Counted from the first letter of the stretch, positions 1-9,632 are shown. The stretch is 64,000 nt of DNA from Streptomyces chumphonensis (GCF_014779715.1 NZ_JACXYU010000007.1:203342-267341), one strand, 5' to 3'. Notes: generated by a model not told the origin, from the letters alone. A program made the numbers and translations.

Positions 1-621
<621 letters not shown>

Positions 622-633
622 TCCGCCGCTGAC

Positions 634-663
634 GAGGGGCCCGTCCGCCCGGACGGGCCCCTC
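634..663. terminator. Bidirectional intrinsic terminator between serC and the ABC permease
   Basis: Perfect 13-bp stem: GAGGGGCCCGTCC (634-646) pairs with GGACGGGCCCCTC (651-663) around a 4-nt loop. It sits between the convergent serC and ABC-permease genes, so it can serve both. There is no U tract, as is usual in Streptomyces. Confidence 0.85.
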
Positions 664-693
664 GCGCGGGTCCGGCGGCCCGGGAGAGCGTGC

Positions 694-1527
694 CTACCGG
701 CTCAAGCTGCCGTAGGTGCGCACGGCGAGCGGCAGGAACACCGCCGTGACGACGACCGGCCAGACGACGGCCATGAGCAGCGGGTGTGTCTCGATCCAGC
801 TGCCGCCGGAGGTCGCCATGGGCTGCCCGAACAGCTCCCGCACGGCGCCGGCCGTGGAGGAGACGGGGTTCCACATGGCGATCGCGCCGAGCCAGTCGGG
901 CATCATCGACGGCGGTGTGAAGACGCTGGAGATCATGCCGAAGGGGAACGCGAGGGCGAACAGGTTGCCCGCCGACTCCTGGTTCTTCACCCGCAGCCCG
1001 ATCCAGACGCCGACCCAGATGAGCGCGAAGCGCAGGACCAGCAGCAGCGCGAAGGCCGCCAGGGTGGCCGCGATCCCGCCGCCCGGCCGCCAGCCGATGA
1101 CCAGAGCGATGCCGGCGAGGACGGCGAGGTCGAGCGCGGCGTGCAGCACGTCGGACACGCCCCGTCCGGTGACGACGGCCGAGGGGGCCATCGGCATGGA
1201 GCGGAACCGGTCGATGACGCCCCGGTCCTTGTCGACGGCCACGGCCATGGCGGTGTTCATGAAGCCGAAGGCCATGGTCATGGTGAACATGCCCGGCATC
1301 GCGAAGTCCTTGTAGTCCGTGGTGCCGCCGACGTCCATGGCGCTGCCGAAGACGTAGACGAACAGCAGGACCGAGACGATGGGGAAGCCCAGCTGCCAGG
1401 CGATGATCGTCGGCTGGCGGACGAGGTGCGTCAGCTCGCGGCGGACGATCGTCCAGCAGTCGGCGAGCGCCCAGCGCAGCCGCTGCCCGGGGCCGTCCTC
1501 CCGTACGGGGTCGAGGGTGATGCTCAT
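694..1527 (-). CDS. ABC-2 type transporter permease (DrrB-like)
   Basis: Integral membrane subunit (277 residues) of a drug-export type ABC transporter, partner of the ATPase encoded just upstream. About six hydrophobic segments are visible, for example around [18 protein letters not shown], the [16 protein letters not shown] region and the C-terminal [16 protein letters not shown]. This is the ABC2_membrane/DrrB layout. The start codon overlaps the ATPase stop by 4 bp (ATGA), so the two are translationally coupled. The substrate is unknown; antibiotics or lipids are typical for the family. Regulation is probably by the divergent TetR gene. Confidence 0.9.
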   Translation of the reverse strand: MSITLDPVREDGPGQRLRWALADCWTIVRRELTHLVRQPTIIAWQLGFPIVSVLLFVYVFGSAMDVGGTTDYKDFAMPGMFTMTMAFGFMNTAMAVAVDKDRGVIDRFRSMPMAPSAVVTGRGVSDVLHAALDLAVLAGIALVIGWRPGGGIAATLAAFALLLVLRFALIWVGVWIGLRVKNQESAGNLFALAFPFGMISSVFTPPSMMPDWLGAIAMWNPVSSTAGAVRELFGQPMATSGGSWIETHPLLMAVVWPVVVTAVFLPLAVRTYGSLSR

Positions 1528-2573
1528 GCCGCGGTGACCTCCTGGGACGTGGTGCCGGCGCCGTCGGCGCCCTCGGAACGGGTGGTGTTCTCGGCGGGGG
1601 AGCCGGTGAGGCGCAGGAAGACCTCGTCGAGGGTGGGGCGCCGCACGGCGAGGTCGACGACGTCGACCGCCTCGTCACGCAGCTGCCGGGCCACCTCGGT
1701 GAGGGCCTCGACCCGGTCGGCGACGGGGGCGCTGACCCGCAGCGTCTCGGCCTCGGTGCGCGGTGCGGCGCGGCCCACCCGCGCGACGACCTTCTCCACG
1801 GCCGCCAGGTGTTCGGGCCCGGCGGCGACGACCTCGACCTGGTCCCCGCCGATCCGGTTCTTCAGGGCCTCGGGGGTGTCGTCGGCGATGGTCCGCCCGC
1901 CCTCGCCGTCGGGTGCGGAGATCACGGCGATGCGGTCCGCGAGCCGGTCGGCCTCCTCCAGGTACTGGGTGGTGAGCAGGACGGTCGTGCCGGCGGCGGC
2001 CAGCTCACGCACGGCGTCCCAGACCTCGTTGCGCGCCCGGGGGTCGAGCCCGGTGGTGGGTTCGTCGAGGAAGAGCACCTTCGGGGCGAGCACGAGGGAG
2101 GCGGCCAGGTCGAGACGGCGCCGCATGCCGCCGCTGTATCCGGAGACGACCCGGTCCGCCGCGTCGGTGAGCCGGAACTGCTCCAGCAGCTCCCGCGCGC
2201 GGGCCCGGGCGGTGGCCGGGCCGAGGTGGAAGAGGCGGCCGAACATCTCCAGGTTCTGCCGGCCGGAGAGGATCTCGTCCACCGCCGCGTACTGGCCGGT
2301 GAAGCCGATCTGACGCCGTACCAGGCGCGGCTGGGTGGCGACGTCGTGGCCGCCGACGCGGGCCCGTCCGCCGTCGGCGGTGAGCAGGGTGGCGAGGATG
2401 CGGACGGCGGTGGTCTTCCCCGCGCCGTTGGGGCCGAGCAGGCCGTACACCGACCCGGCGGGGACGGCGAGGTCGAAGCCGCTCAGCGCCGGCTTGGCGG
2501 ACGGGCCCTTGCCGTAGCGCTTGTGCAGCCCCTCGGCGAGGACCGCGTGATCGGTCGGTCGGTCGTGGTGCAC
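1524..2573 (-). CDS. ABC transporter ATP-binding protein (DrrA-like)
   Basis: ATPase subunit (349 residues) of a daunorubicin-resistance-type exporter. Walker [10 protein letters not shown] is at residues 47-55, the Q-loop at Gln94, the signature YSGGM at 146-150 and Walker B VLFLDEP at 166-172. The switch position reads [11 protein letters not shown], with Gln where most ABC proteins have His; this is usual for the DrrA family. A DUF4162-type C-terminal extension ends in a DEVFLRLTG motif. It is first in a two-gene operon and diverges from a TetR regulator, with operator-like repeats between them. Confidence 0.92.
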   Translation of the reverse strand: MHHDRPTDHAVLAEGLHKRYGKGPSAKPALSGFDLAVPAGSVYGLLGPNGAGKTTAVRILATLLTADGGRARVGGHDVATQPRLVRRQIGFTGQYAAVDEILSGRQNLEMFGRLFHLGPATARARARELLEQFRLTDAADRVVSGYSGGMRRRLDLAASLVLAPKVLFLDEPTTGLDPRARNEVWDAVRELAAAGTTVLLTTQYLEEADRLADRIAVISAPDGEGGRTIADDTPEALKNRIGGDQVEVVAAGPEHLAAVEKVVARVGRAAPRTEAETLRVSAPVADRVEALTEVARQLRDEAVDVVDLAVRRPTLDEVFLRLTGSPAENTTRSEGADGAGTTSQEVTAA

Positions 2574-2608
2574 GGAGGGTCCCCCTTGCAGCGTGGACGA
2601 ATAACTGG

Positions 2609-2646
2609 GTACGTTGTACTCAGTTCAAATAGCGTACACAATACGC
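2609..2646. promoter_or_regulatory. Candidate TetR operators between the ABC operon and its regulator
   Basis: Two repeat elements lie in the 101-bp divergent region. GTACGTTGTAC (2609-2619) is followed by GCGTA-CACAA-TACGC (2632-2646), which has perfect 5-bp arms. The two elements are also imperfect inverted copies of one another. Spacing of about two helical turns suits a TetR dimer pair controlling both directions. Inferred from position and symmetry only. Confidence 0.55.
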
Positions 2647-2674
2647 AGAGGCTCGGACGACTCGGAGGTTTACG

Positions 2675-3511
2675 ATGTTCGACACGATGGCGACGACGGA
2701 ACACACCGGAAGCGGCGACCTCAGCCGGAGCATGGCCCTCCTGTGGGGCACCGACGAACCGCCCTCACGCGGACCCAAACCCGGGCTGAGCGTGACGGCC
2801 GTCGTCGCCGCCGCCGTCGAACTGGCCGACGAGGAAGGGCTCGCGGCCCTCTCCATGCGCAAGGTCGCCGCCCGGCTCGGCGTCGGCACCATGTCGCTCT
2901 ACCGCTACGTACCGGGCAAGGGCGAGCTGCTGGACCTGATGCTCGACCACGTCCAGGGCCCGCTCACCGAGGGCGTGGACCAGGCGGACCGGGACTGGCG
3001 CGCCACGCTGGAACTCGTCGCCCAGGCGACCTGGGACCTCTTCCTGCGCCACCCCTGGCTGCTGCAGATCAACCAGACGCGGCCCGTCCTCGGCCCCCGC
3101 TCCCTGGCCGCCTTCGACGCCGCGCTCACCGGCCTGCGCGGCCTCGGGCTCACCGGGCAGGAGAAGGTCGCGATGCTGGTGACGATCGACAACTTCGTCA
3201 CGGGCACCGCCCGGATGGTCGTCCTCGCCCAGCAGTCCGCCGAGCAGTCGGGCGTCAGCGACGAGGAGTTCTGGAGCGCCCAGACCCCGTTCCTGAACGA
3301 GGCGATGTCCGGCGGCGCCTACCCCGAGGTCGCCGCGCTGCCCGCCGACGTCTTCGAGTCCGACGGACTGGACATCCTCGCCTTCGGACTGACCCCCCTC
3401 CTGGACGGGTTCGCCGCCGTCATCGACGCCCGCGCCCACGACCCGGGAGCACAGCCGGACGCCGCGCACACCCTGGGCGCGGCCATGGGAGCGTGCCCCG
3501 AGGAGGAGTGA
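2675..3511 (+). CDS. TetR family transcriptional regulator (TetR_C_11 type)
   Basis: A 278-residue DNA-binding repressor with a long N-terminal tail (about 35 residues) before the HTH domain. The HTH (residues about 59-82, SMRKVAARLGVGTMSLYRYV) ends in the YRYVPGKGELLDLML signature of regulators with the TetR_C_11 ligand domain. Divergent orientation from the DrrAB-type operon strongly suggests that it represses that exporter and itself, with release by the exported compound. The ATG start follows a GGAG-like site (tcggagg) at good spacing. Confidence 0.9.
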   Translation: MFDTMATTEHTGSGDLSRSMALLWGTDEPPSRGPKPGLSVTAVVAAAVELADEEGLAALSMRKVAARLGVGTMSLYRYVPGKGELLDLMLDHVQGPLTEGVDQADRDWRATLELVAQATWDLFLRHPWLLQINQTRPVLGPRSLAAFDAALTGLRGLGLTGQEKVAMLVTIDNFVTGTARMVVLAQQSAEQSGVSDEEFWSAQTPFLNEAMSGGAYPEVAALPADVFESDGLDILAFGLTPLLDGFAAVIDARAHDPGAQPDAAHTLGAAMGACPEEE

Positions 3512-3568
3512 CGGGCCGCCCGCCCGCGCGGCCCGCCCCCGCGTGCGCCGCGCCCCGTCCGGCGGACG

Positions 3569-4657
3569 TCAGTCGCCCCGGCGTCGGCGTCCGCCGCGCA
3601 GCGCGATCCACACGGCGAGCGCGATGGCGAGCCCGGCGCCGCCGAGGGACACGCCGTCCCCGTCCACGTCCCGGCCGCCGTCGTCCCCCGCGCCGCCGCT
3701 GCCGCCCCCGGCCGTCTCCCCGGCCTCCTCGTCGGCCCGCCGCGCGTCCTCGGGGAGCAGTTCGCCGCTCAGCTCCTCCGCGCGCACCTCCTCGCCCTCG
3801 CCCTCCGAACCGAACAGCACCGTCCGGCCGTCCGGCGTGAAGGCCAGCGACTCGCCCTGGCGCTGTATCGGCACCGGCAGCCGCCCGATCTCGCGCGGCC
3901 CGCCGTCCTCCCACGCGTACATGCGGCCCCCGAAGTAGCTGCGCACGGCCAGCCGGCTGCCGTCGGGGGAGAACGCGGCGTCCGTGGCCCACAGGTCGAC
4001 GTCCGCGACCCGGGTGAACGTGTTGACGCCCTCGGTGGACAGCTCCTCCGGCCCGGCGTACAGGCCGTCGCCGCCCTCCCGCTTCCCGACGATGTAGACC
4101 CGCCCCGTCCCCGGGTGCACGGCCAGCGACTCGGCGTCGCGCGGCCCGTCGGCGTACCGCACGGTGTGGACGGCCGGTTCGACCGTCGTGTCCGCCAACT
4201 CGGCCGGCTCGGCGAACCGGTAGATCCACACGTGCGGCCAGGTGCCGCCGAGGTTGTCGCCGATGTCGCCCACGTAGAGGTCGCCGTCGGGGCCGACGGA
4301 GACGGCCTCCAGGTCCCGGCCCGCCACGCCGGCGAGCGTCACCGTGGCGAGCGTCCGCCCCGTCGCGCCGTCGACCGCGAACACCTCGGCCGCGTTCGCG
4401 CTGTCGTTGTGCGTCCAGTACACCCCCGGGTGCGCGCGGCTGGCCGCCAGACCGCTCGCCTCCGTGATCCGGGGGTCCCGAACCGTGAACCCGGGCTCGT
4501 CCGCCGCGACCGCGCCGTCCGCCGCGACCAGCAGCGCACCCACCGTGCCGAGGGCCACGACGGCCCCGCGCACCGCCCTGCGGACCGGGGAGGGCCCCGC
4601 CGCCGCCCGGGTGGCACCGGTGCTTCCCGGCCCCCGGCCGGGCGACTGTCGACGCAT
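3569..4657 (-). CDS. Secreted, C-terminally anchored beta-propeller protein
   Basis: A predicted 362-residue surface protein. I chose the ATG at 4657 because it opens a typical signal peptide: basic MRRQSPGRG, then the hydrophobic AVVALGTVGALLVAADG and an AVA-A cleavage site. The reading frame extends further upstream without a signal. The mature part has repeated blade-like segments (AVSVGPDGDLYVGDIGDN, DAAFSPDGSRLAVRS, SLAFTPDGRTVLFGSE), as in WD40/NHL-like propellers. It ends in a Gly/Asp-rich linker, a single membrane helix (GLAIALAVWIAL) and an Arg-rich tail. Ligand and function are unknown. Confidence 0.8.
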   Translation of the reverse strand: MRRQSPGRGPGSTGATRAAAGPSPVRRAVRGAVVALGTVGALLVAADGAVAADEPGFTVRDPRITEASGLAASRAHPGVYWTHNDSANAAEVFAVDGATGRTLATVTLAGVAGRDLEAVSVGPDGDLYVGDIGDNLGGTWPHVWIYRFAEPAELADTTVEPAVHTVRYADGPRDAESLAVHPGTGRVYIVGKREGGDGLYAGPEELSTEGVNTFTRVADVDLWATDAAFSPDGSRLAVRSYFGGRMYAWEDGGPREIGRLPVPIQRQGESLAFTPDGRTVLFGSEGEGEEVRAEELSGELLPEDARRADEEAGETAGGGSGGAGDDGGRDVDGDGVSLGGAGLAIALAVWIALRGGRRRRGD

Positions 4658-4760
4658 GATCCGAATGTAGCGCCCCGCGAGGCCCCGGCGGACCCCCGCC
4701 CCGGACGCCCGCACGGCGTGACCGGTATCACGCCGCAGGTCAGGGCGGGTGCCCGGCAGA

Positions 4761-5459
4761 ATGTGCCGGGTGCGTTTGATGCCAGTCGGAGACTCGATGA
4801 CGATCGGCAGCGCCGGTGACCACACCTGGCGCTACCGCCTGTGGGCCCACCTGTGCGCGGCCGCCGAGCCCGCCGACCTCGTCGGTCCCCGCACCGCACT
4901 CCACGAGGGCTCCCACCGCTACGCCGAACCGGCCTTCCCCACCCGCGCACGCGGCCACCTCGCCGGGTGGGGCGAGGGGTGGCTGCACCACAAGGACGTC
5001 GTCGCCGACGCCGTCCGCACCCACCGCCCCGACATCCTGCTCGTCTCCCTCGGCCTCATCGACCTCGGCTTCTACACCGACGCCGAGCAGACCGCCCGCA
5101 ACGCGCGGCACTTCCTCACCGAGGCGCGCCGCGCCGACCCGGCGGTCCGGGCCGTCGTCCTGCCCGTCATACCCAACGTGCGGGCCGTCACCGACGCGCC
5201 CTTCGCCACCGAGGTCGCCCGCTTCAACACGCTCCTCGCCGCCCTCCTCGCCGAGCTGACGACGCCCACCGCGCCGCTGGTCCTGGCGACGCCCCCCGCC
5301 GACTGGGACCTCACCCGCGACACCTACGACGGCACCCACCCGGCCGGCCCCGGCGAGCACCGGCTGGCCGCCGCCTTCGCCGCCGCCCTCCACGACGCCT
5401 TCGCCCTCGGCGCGCCCTACGCCGCACAGACCGAACCCGCCCCCGCCGTCCCGGCGTGA
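4761..5459 (+). CDS. SGNH/GDSL-family hydrolase
   Basis: Putative esterase or lipase of the SGNH superfamily, about 232 residues. Block I is MPVGDSMT (nucleophile Ser) and block V is DGTHPAGPGEHRL (catalytic Asp and His). Block III is usually GxND but here reads SLGLIDLG, so the Asn that helps form the oxyanion hole is not seen. No signal peptide is evident, which suggests a cytoplasmic enzyme. The start is uncertain: GTG 4749, ATG 4761 or GTG 4770 all keep the GDS motif, and none has a convincing ribosome site. Substrate unknown. Confidence 0.8.
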   Translation: MCRVRLMPVGDSMTIGSAGDHTWRYRLWAHLCAAAEPADLVGPRTALHEGSHRYAEPAFPTRARGHLAGWGEGWLHHKDVVADAVRTHRPDILLVSLGLIDLGFYTDAEQTARNARHFLTEARRADPAVRAVVLPVIPNVRAVTDAPFATEVARFNTLLAALLAELTTPTAPLVLATPPADWDLTRDTYDGTHPAGPGEHRLAAAFAAALHDAFALGAPYAAQTEPAPAVPA

Positions 5460-5582
5460 CCCCGTCGCCGTCGGGCTGACGCTCTCCACCGACGCGTTCC
5501 CCCGCGACTGAGCCGCGGCCCGGCGGCGCGTCGCCGGGGTGGGGTCTTGCCCCCGGCGCGCTTCAGCGGCTTGGCTGGCGGT

Positions 5583-6578
5583 ATGAAGTACACACAGCTG
5601 GGACGCACCGGGCTCAAGGTCAGCCGACTGGTGCTGGGCACCATGAACTTCGGGCCGCAGACGGACGAGGCGGGCAGCCACGCCATCATGGACGCCGCGC
5701 TGGAGGCGGGCGTGAACTTCGTCGACACGGCCAACGTCTACGGGTGGGGCGAGAACAAGGGGCGCACCGAGGAGATCATCGGGTCCTGGCTCGCGGGCAG
5801 CCCCGAGCGTCGCGAGAAGGTCGTCCTCGCCACCAAGGTCTACGGCAACATGGGCGTGGACGGCGAGCACTGGCCGAACCATGACCGGCTGTCGGCGGTG
5901 AACATCCGCCGTGCCGTGGAGGCCAGCCTCCGTCGCCTGCGCACCGACCACATCGACGTCTACCAGTTCCACCACGTCGACCGGCGCACGCCGTGGGAGG
6001 AGATCTGGCAGGCCGTCGACGTCCTCGTGCAGCAGGGCAAGGTCCTCTACGCGGGCTCCTCCAACCACGCCGGGTGGCACATCGCCCAGGCCAACGAGAC
6101 GGCGGCGCGGCGCGGCTCGCTCGGCCTGGTGAGTGAGCAGTGCCTCTACAACCTCGCCGAGCGGCGCGCCGAGATGGAGGTCATCCCGGCGGCGCAGGCG
6201 TACGGGCTGGGTGTCATCCCCTGGTCGCCGCTGCACGGCGGGTTGCTGGGCGGGGCGATCCGCAAGGAGAGGGCGGGCGGCGCGGCCCGCTCGACGTCCG
6301 GTCGTTCCGGTGACGCCCTGCGCGACACGGCCCTGCGTGAGCAGGTGCAGGCCTACGAGAACCTGGTCGAGAAGCACGGTCTGGAGCCGGGTGAGGTGGC
6401 CCTCGCCTGGCTGCTCAGCCGCCCCGGGGTGACCGGGCCGATCGTCGGCCCGCGCACACGGGAGCAGCTGGAGTCCGGGCTGCGCGCGGTGGAGCTGGAG
6501 CTGGGCGAGGAGCTGCTGGCGGAGCTGGACGGGATCTTCCCCGGCCCGGGCCCCTCTCCGGAGGCTTTCGCCTGGTGA
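5583..6578 (+). CDS. Aldo/keto reductase
   Basis: NADPH-dependent oxidoreductase with a TIM-barrel fold, 331 residues. The start MKYTQLGRTGLKVS at 5583 is the canonical AKR N-terminus. Catalytic tetrad residues are visible: Asp48 and Tyr53 (FVDTANVYG), Lys85 (ATKVYG) and His130 (YQFHHVD). The C-terminal GPRTREQLESGL stretch binds the NADP phosphate. It resembles AKRs of the YajO/PhcR type. It stands alone between an SGNH hydrolase and a short hairpin; the natural substrate cannot be told. Confidence 0.92.
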   Translation: MKYTQLGRTGLKVSRLVLGTMNFGPQTDEAGSHAIMDAALEAGVNFVDTANVYGWGENKGRTEEIIGSWLAGSPERREKVVLATKVYGNMGVDGEHWPNHDRLSAVNIRRAVEASLRRLRTDHIDVYQFHHVDRRTPWEEIWQAVDVLVQQGKVLYAGSSNHAGWHIAQANETAARRGSLGLVSEQCLYNLAERRAEMEVIPAAQAYGLGVIPWSPLHGGLLGGAIRKERAGGAARSTSGRSGDALRDTALREQVQAYENLVEKHGLEPGEVALAWLLSRPGVTGPIVGPRTREQLESGLRAVELELGEELLAELDGIFPGPGPSPEAFAW

Positions 6579-6589
6579 TCCGTCCGCGC

Positions 6590-6619
6590 GGTGGGGGCGG
6601 GCGCGTGTCCGTCCCCACC
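6590..6619. terminator. Possible terminator after the aldo/keto reductase
   Basis: GGTGGGG (6590-6596) can pair with CCCCACC (6613-6619). The 7-bp stem has a 16-nt loop and lies 12 nt after the stop, between convergent genes. Confidence 0.4.
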
Positions 6620-6633
6620 CGGGCGGGCCGCCG

Positions 6634-6723
6634 TCAGCGGCCGAAGGCGGCGGCCACGGCCACGACGGCGAACATCACGACGAGGCCGAGCGTCACGACA
6701 CGCGTTCTGATCTTGGCGTTCAC
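6634..6723 (-). CDS. Tiny single-span membrane peptide (29 residues)
   Basis: A GTG-initiated frame encodes a basic head (MNAKIRTRVV) followed by one hydrophobic helix (TLGLVVMFAVVAVAAAF) and a GR end. A GGAAGG sequence directly precedes the start, closer than normal spacing. The pattern of a positive N-terminus and a single span is typical of real small membrane proteins. It lies just downstream of thpR on the same strand. Function unknown; it could be spurious. Confidence 0.4.
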   Translation of the reverse strand: MNAKIRTRVVTLGLVVMFAVVAVAAAFGR

Positions 6724-6769
6724 CCTTCCACGGTAGCGGGCCGGGCCCGCCGCCGGGCGGGCGGCCCGA

Positions 6770-7348
6770 TCAGCCGCCGAGCGGCCAGGACGCCAGCTCC
6801 TCGTAGTGCGGCTGTTCCCCGGGCACGCCGGAGCGCGGCAGGTGGCTGCGGACGAGCGTGAGCCGGTCGGCGGGCCAGGCCGGGGCGGTGAAGTCGGCCA
6901 GTGCCGAGGTGAAGGGGGCCAGGGGCGTCGGGGCGCCCCGCCGGACCCGGGCCAGGGTGAGGTGCGGGCGGTGGCCGTGCTCGCTGCCGGGCGCGCCGAC
7001 CCGCCGTCCGGCAGCCGCCGCCGCGTCGGCCAGGTGCGCGAGTTCGGCGCGCGCTCCGGGGGCGTCCTCGGTGACGTCGGCCCACAGGGCCTGGCCGCCG
7101 AACCGTCCGCCGCCGCGCAGCCGCAGCGGGAGGGGCGCGCCTCGGCGGGCGGCCCGCTCCAGCCGGGCCGTCAGCTCGGGGACGGCGGTGTCGGGCACGT
7201 CGCCGTAGAAGGCCAGGGTGAGGTGCCAGCCCTCCGGCCGCGTCCAGCGCAGCGCGTCCGAGCCCGGGAGCGTGCGCAGCTCGGCGACCTGTCGCCGCAG
7301 GGCGCGGACGACGTCGGGCGGCGGCATCAGCGCGGCGAAGAGTCTCAC
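6770..7348 (-). CDS. thpR: RNA 2',3'-cyclic phosphodiesterase (2'-5' RNA ligase family)
   Basis: A 192-residue member of the two-histidine (2H) phosphoesterase superfamily, which opens 2',3'-cyclic phosphates on RNA ends. Both signature motifs are present: HLTL at residues 42-45 and HLTL at 128-131. The start GTG (VRLFAALMPP) overlaps the stop of the upstream MFS gene by 4 bp, so the two are coupled. The pairing with a transporter probably reflects transcription rather than shared function. Confidence 0.9.
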   Translation of the reverse strand: MRLFAALMPPPDVVRALRRQVAELRTLPGSDALRWTRPEGWHLTLAFYGDVPDTAVPELTARLERAARRGAPLPLRLRGGGRFGGQALWADVTEDAPGARAELAHLADAAAAAGRRVGAPGSEHGHRPHLTLARVRRGAPTPLAPFTSALADFTAPAWPADRLTLVRSHLPRSGVPGEQPHYEELASWPLGG

Positions 7349-8790
7349 CGGGACGCCCCCACCGCGGCCGGTGGCGCGGGGGCCGGGCTCGTCGGCCCGG
7401 CCACCGGGGAGACGGGCAGCGGCTCGCGCGTCTCGCGCGGTACGAAGGCCACGCGGCGGCGGCCGGGTCGCAGGTCCATGCTGAGCCGCAGGCCCGCCGC
7501 CCTGGCCAGGGCCAGGCCCACGAGCACGGCGCCCAGCAGGGAGAGGAAGGCGCCGGCGAGGAGGCCGACGCGCGGGCCGTGGGTGTCCGTGATCCAGCCC
7601 ATGAGCGGTCCGCCGATCGGGGTGCCGCCCATGAACACCATCATGAACAGGCTCATCACCCGGCCGCGCATGGCCGGGTCGGTGGCGAGCTGGACGCTGG
7701 AGTTCGCGGTGACGTTGAAGGTGAGCCCCATGACGCCGATGGCCACCATGAGCGCGGCGAAGACCCAGAACCACGGCGTCACGGCGGCGAGGCCGAGGAG
7801 CAGCGCGAAGAGGGCGGCGGAGCCGACGAGCAGCCGCCTCCCGGCGGTGCTGCGGCGGGCGGCGAGCAGCGCCCCGGTCAGCGAGCCTGCGGCCATGAGG
7901 ACGTTCAGCAGTCCGTAGACGCCGGCGCCCTGGTCGAAGACGCGCTCGGTGAACGCGGTGAGCCAGATGGGGAAGTTGAAGCCGAAGGTGCCGATGAAGC
8001 CGACGAGGATGATCGGCCACATCAGTTCGGGGTGGCTGCGCACGTAGCGCAGTCCCTCGCGGAGCTGGCCCCGGGCGCGCCGCACGGGCTCGGCGGGGGA
8101 CAGGTCGGCCCGGCGCATCAGCAGCAGGGCGGCGATGGGTGCGAGGAAGGAGAGGCCGTTGACGAGGAAGGCCCATCCGCTGCCGGCGGCGGTGATCAGC
8201 ACACCGGCGACGGCCGGGCCGACGAGCCGCGCGGACTGGAAGTTGGCCGAGTTCAGGGAGACGGCGTTGCGCAGCTGGTCCGGCCCGACCAGCTCGGCGA
8301 CGAACGTCTGCCGGGCCGGGTTCTCCACGACGGTGACGAGGCCGAGGGCGAAGGCGAGCCCGTAGACGTGCCAGACCTGCACCGAGCCGGTCAGCGTCAG
8401 CGCCGCGAGGGCGAGGCCGGTGAGGCTCATCGTGACCTGGGTGAGGAGCAGCAGCCGCCGCTTGTCGTAGCGGTCGGCGATGACACCGCCGTAGAGGCCG
8501 AAGAGCAGCATGGGCAGGAACTGCAGGGCGACGGTGAGGCCGACGGCGGTGGCCGAGCCGGTGAGGCTGTGGACGAGCCAGTCCTGCGCGATGCGCTGCA
8601 TCCAGGTGCCGATGTTGGAGACCAGCTGGCCGGAGGCGAAGAGTCGGTAGTTGCGGACCCGCAGGGAGCTGAACATCGAGGTCCTGGGGGTCCTGGGGGC
8701 CTTCGGCGGCTTCGGTCCGGTGGCTCGGGTGTCGGGGGTGTCGGGGTCGTTCGGTGCGGGTGCGGAGTGTGCTCCGGGTCCCGTACTCAA
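7345..8790 (-). CDS. MFS transporter (drug-export type)
   Basis: A 481-residue major facilitator with about 12 membrane segments. After a Pro/Thr-rich N-terminal tail comes FSSLRVRNYRLFASGQLVSNIGTWMQRIAQDWLV, the N-terminal signature of the MFS_3/EntS-like group. The loop 2-3 motif is seen as LYGGVIADRYDKRRLLLLTQ. The gene is transcribed with thpR downstream and has a MarR regulator immediately upstream on the same strand, an arrangement common for inducible exporters. Substrate unknown. Confidence 0.9.
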   Translation of the reverse strand: MSTGPGAHSAPAPNDPDTPDTRATGPKPPKAPRTPRTSMFSSLRVRNYRLFASGQLVSNIGTWMQRIAQDWLVHSLTGSATAVGLTVALQFLPMLLFGLYGGVIADRYDKRRLLLLTQVTMSLTGLALAALTLTGSVQVWHVYGLAFALGLVTVVENPARQTFVAELVGPDQLRNAVSLNSANFQSARLVGPAVAGVLITAAGSGWAFLVNGLSFLAPIAALLLMRRADLSPAEPVRRARGQLREGLRYVRSHPELMWPIILVGFIGTFGFNFPIWLTAFTERVFDQGAGVYGLLNVLMAAGSLTGALLAARRSTAGRRLLVGSAALFALLLGLAAVTPWFWVFAALMVAIGVMGLTFNVTANSSVQLATDPAMRGRVMSLFMMVFMGGTPIGGPLMGWITDTHGPRVGLLAGAFLSLLGAVLVGLALARAAGLRLSMDLRPGRRRVAFVPRETREPLPVSPVAGPTSPAPAPPAAVGASR

Positions 8791-8826
8791 AGGTGCTTCG
8801 CCTCCTGCTCTCGTCCTCGTCGCTGT

Positions 8827-9264
8827 CTAGAGCTGCGCGAGCTTCTCCAGGACGGGCGCCGCGTCGCGCAGCTTCGCCCAGTCGTCCTCGTCGAGGCCGC
8901 CGGCCAGGTCGGCCAGCCAGCGGTTCCGTTTGGTGCGGGCGGCGGCCAGCATGGACTCCGCCCGTTCGGTCTGTGTCACGATCTTCTGCCGCCGGTCCTC
9001 CGGGTGGGGGTCCAGGCGGACGAGCCCCTTGCCCTCCAGCATGGCCACGATCCGGGTCATGGACGGCGGCTGGACGTGCTCGCGGCGGGCCAGCTCGCCG
9101 GGGCTCGCGGAGCCGCAGCGGGCGAGGGTGCCGAGCACGGCCATCTCCGTCGGGCTCAGCGACTCGTCGACCCGCTGGTGCTTGAGGCGGCGGGAGAGCC
9201 GCATGACCGAGGCGCGGAGGGCGTTCACGGCTGCGGCGTCGTCGCCGTGGGTCAGATCCGGCAT
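8827..9264 (-). CDS. MarR family transcriptional regulator
   Basis: A 145-residue winged-helix regulator. The recognition region reads ASPGELARREHVQPPSMTRIVAMLEGKGLV and is followed by the wing DPHPEDRRQKIV, both typical of MarR. It is the first gene of a probable MarR-MFS-thpR run and most likely represses this unit. A GTTAGG...CCTAAC inverted repeat lies just upstream of its start. Confidence 0.92.
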   Translation of the reverse strand: MPDLTHGDDAAAVNALRASVMRLSRRLKHQRVDESLSPTEMAVLGTLARCGSASPGELARREHVQPPSMTRIVAMLEGKGLVRLDPHPEDRRQKIVTQTERAESMLAAARTKRNRWLADLAGGLDEDDWAKLRDAAPVLEKLAQL

Positions 9265-9267
9265 GTT

Positions 9268-9295
9268 GTTAGGTTAACTCATTACTTCGCCTAAC
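9268..9295. promoter_or_regulatory. Candidate MarR operator
   Basis: GTTAGG (9268-9273) and CCTAAC (9290-9295) form a 6-bp inverted repeat with a 16-bp spacer, 4 nt before the MarR start codon on the minus strand. This AT-rich patch (with an inner GTTAAC) stands out from the surroundings and suits autoregulation. It only partly resembles a DtxR iron box. Confidence 0.5.
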
Positions 9296-9389
9296 GACTA
9301 CCGGGTTTCCGGTATTCCGCATCACACGTACGGGTGACATCGCCCCGAAAGCCGGACCATCACATCGGAGGGGCCCCGACGGTGGGGGC

Positions 9390-9569
9390 ATGACGTCTCG
9401 CGTACTCACCCTGCGGATGGACGGCGCGTTGCTGGAGCGGCTGGCCCAGCACGCCGCCCAGCGGCGCATGACCCTCCAGGACTACGTGGTCCGCGCCCTC
9501 GCGCGCGACGACTTCGACCAGCGCTTCCGGGCGTCCGTCGAGCGCACCGAGCGCTTCTACGACAGCTGA
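9390..9569 (+). CDS. Small ribbon-helix-helix-like protein (59 residues)
   Basis: Encodes MTSRVLTLRMDGALLERLAQ followed by HAAQRRMTLQDYVVRALARDD. An amphipathic beta strand then two helices is the pattern of CopG/Arc-type ribbon-helix-helix DNA-binding proteins and antitoxins. Similar short proteins are common in Streptomyces. No toxin gene is next to it. A strong hairpin follows. The start ATG follows a G-rich stretch. Confidence 0.7.
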   Translation: MTSRVLTLRMDGALLERLAQHAAQRRMTLQDYVVRALARDDFDQRFRASVERTERFYDS

Positions 9570-9600
9570 CGGGCCCGCTCCCGCCGCCCGGAACGGGGCC

Positions 9601-9632
9601 GGGGGCCCGAAGGCCGTGGCCTTCGGACCCCC
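9601..9632. terminator. Intrinsic terminator
   Basis: GGGGGCCCGAAGGCC (9601-9615) pairs with GGCCTTCGGACCCCC (9618-9632) with a single mismatch. The innermost pairs must open to make the loop. It lies between the small RHH gene and the convergent DUF2867 gene. Confidence 0.75.

Noticed and set aside
9268..9295. Possible DtxR/DmdR iron box upstream of marR
   Set aside because: TTAGGTTA matches the first half of an iron box, but the second half is misplaced and the arms are 16 bp apart; a MarR operator is simpler.
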